DNA of 64,000 bases, from positions 9,661,562 through 9,725,561 of the forward strand of contig JARUPZ010000020.1 of assembly GCA_031213475.1 (NCBI GenBank), given 5' to 3'. Below are more model-generated notes on this DNA. The model worked only from the letters and a program-made list of their open reading frames with translations. It was not told the DNA's origin and did not search any database. The stretch itself is not shown here. Numbering within the stretch: the first letter of the stretch is position 1. Source of the stretch: Nereocystis luetkeana. Lineage: Eukaryota; Sar; Phaeophyceae; Laminariales; Laminariaceae.

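Noticed and set aside
62290-63180. 296-residue minus-strand open frame
   Set aside because: Shadow of the Ala/Gly-rich exon 39 extending into intron.
1-64000. tRNA, rRNA, CRISPR or bacterial-type operon
   Set aside because: None seen by eye on either strand. Spliced eukaryotic gene structure makes bacterial features implausible.

Overview
This is eukaryotic nuclear DNA, and nearly all of it is one gene. On the + strand I can place 40 exons of a giant ubiquitin-specific protease of the USP9X/USP24/USP34 clade. From remembered family sequences it is closest to USP34. It covers the whole window and runs off both ends. The exons hold about 12.6 kb (about 4,200 codons, roughly 20% of the window). 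All 39 junctions keep the reading frame, and all but one have GT-AG borders; intron 17 is GC-AG. I see no convincing gene on the minus strand, and no tRNA, rRNA or CRISPR. The long introns, GC-rich third positions, poly-Gly/Ala/Gln/Ser insertions between conserved blocks and the heavy load of small transposons suggest a protist or alga. A brown alga or other stramenopile is my guess, and it is not proven.

Layout. Positions 100-9916 carry N-terminal helical-repeat exons and a ubiquitin-like segment (exon 4, probably continued in exon 5). Positions 11574-17700 carry the helical scaffold before the catalytic domain. Positions 17690-29100 carry the USP catalytic domain over seven exons: Cys box at 17735-17800, Zn-finger-like CxxC at 23902, His box at 28271, Asn/Asp box at 28938. 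Positions 29959-64000 carry the C-terminal scaffold, including a 1.7-kb low-complexity exon (33647-35353). The protein would be a large cytoplasmic or nuclear deubiquitinase.

The introns hold most of the novelty. There are several MITE families: A (TA target, ends TTACGGGGGACC), B (TTAA target, piggyBac-like), C (ends CACACCTCGGA) and H (ends GCGTTCTACGATAGAGG). There is a decayed LINE whose 3' end is a poly(C) tract, and a SINE-like family (E) that also ends in poly(C). There are many minisatellites, a 2.3-kb palindromic GGAAGCTTCC array, and an over-represented 9-mer, TACCWGGTA, that looks like a transposon footprint.

The most striking signal is that at least seven exons have degenerate copies of their own splice-site edge lying in the adjacent intron ('exon-edge echoes'). 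Ten exons also begin with GT directly after the acceptor AG. Together these suggest that introns here grow, or arose, by local tandem duplication across splice sites.
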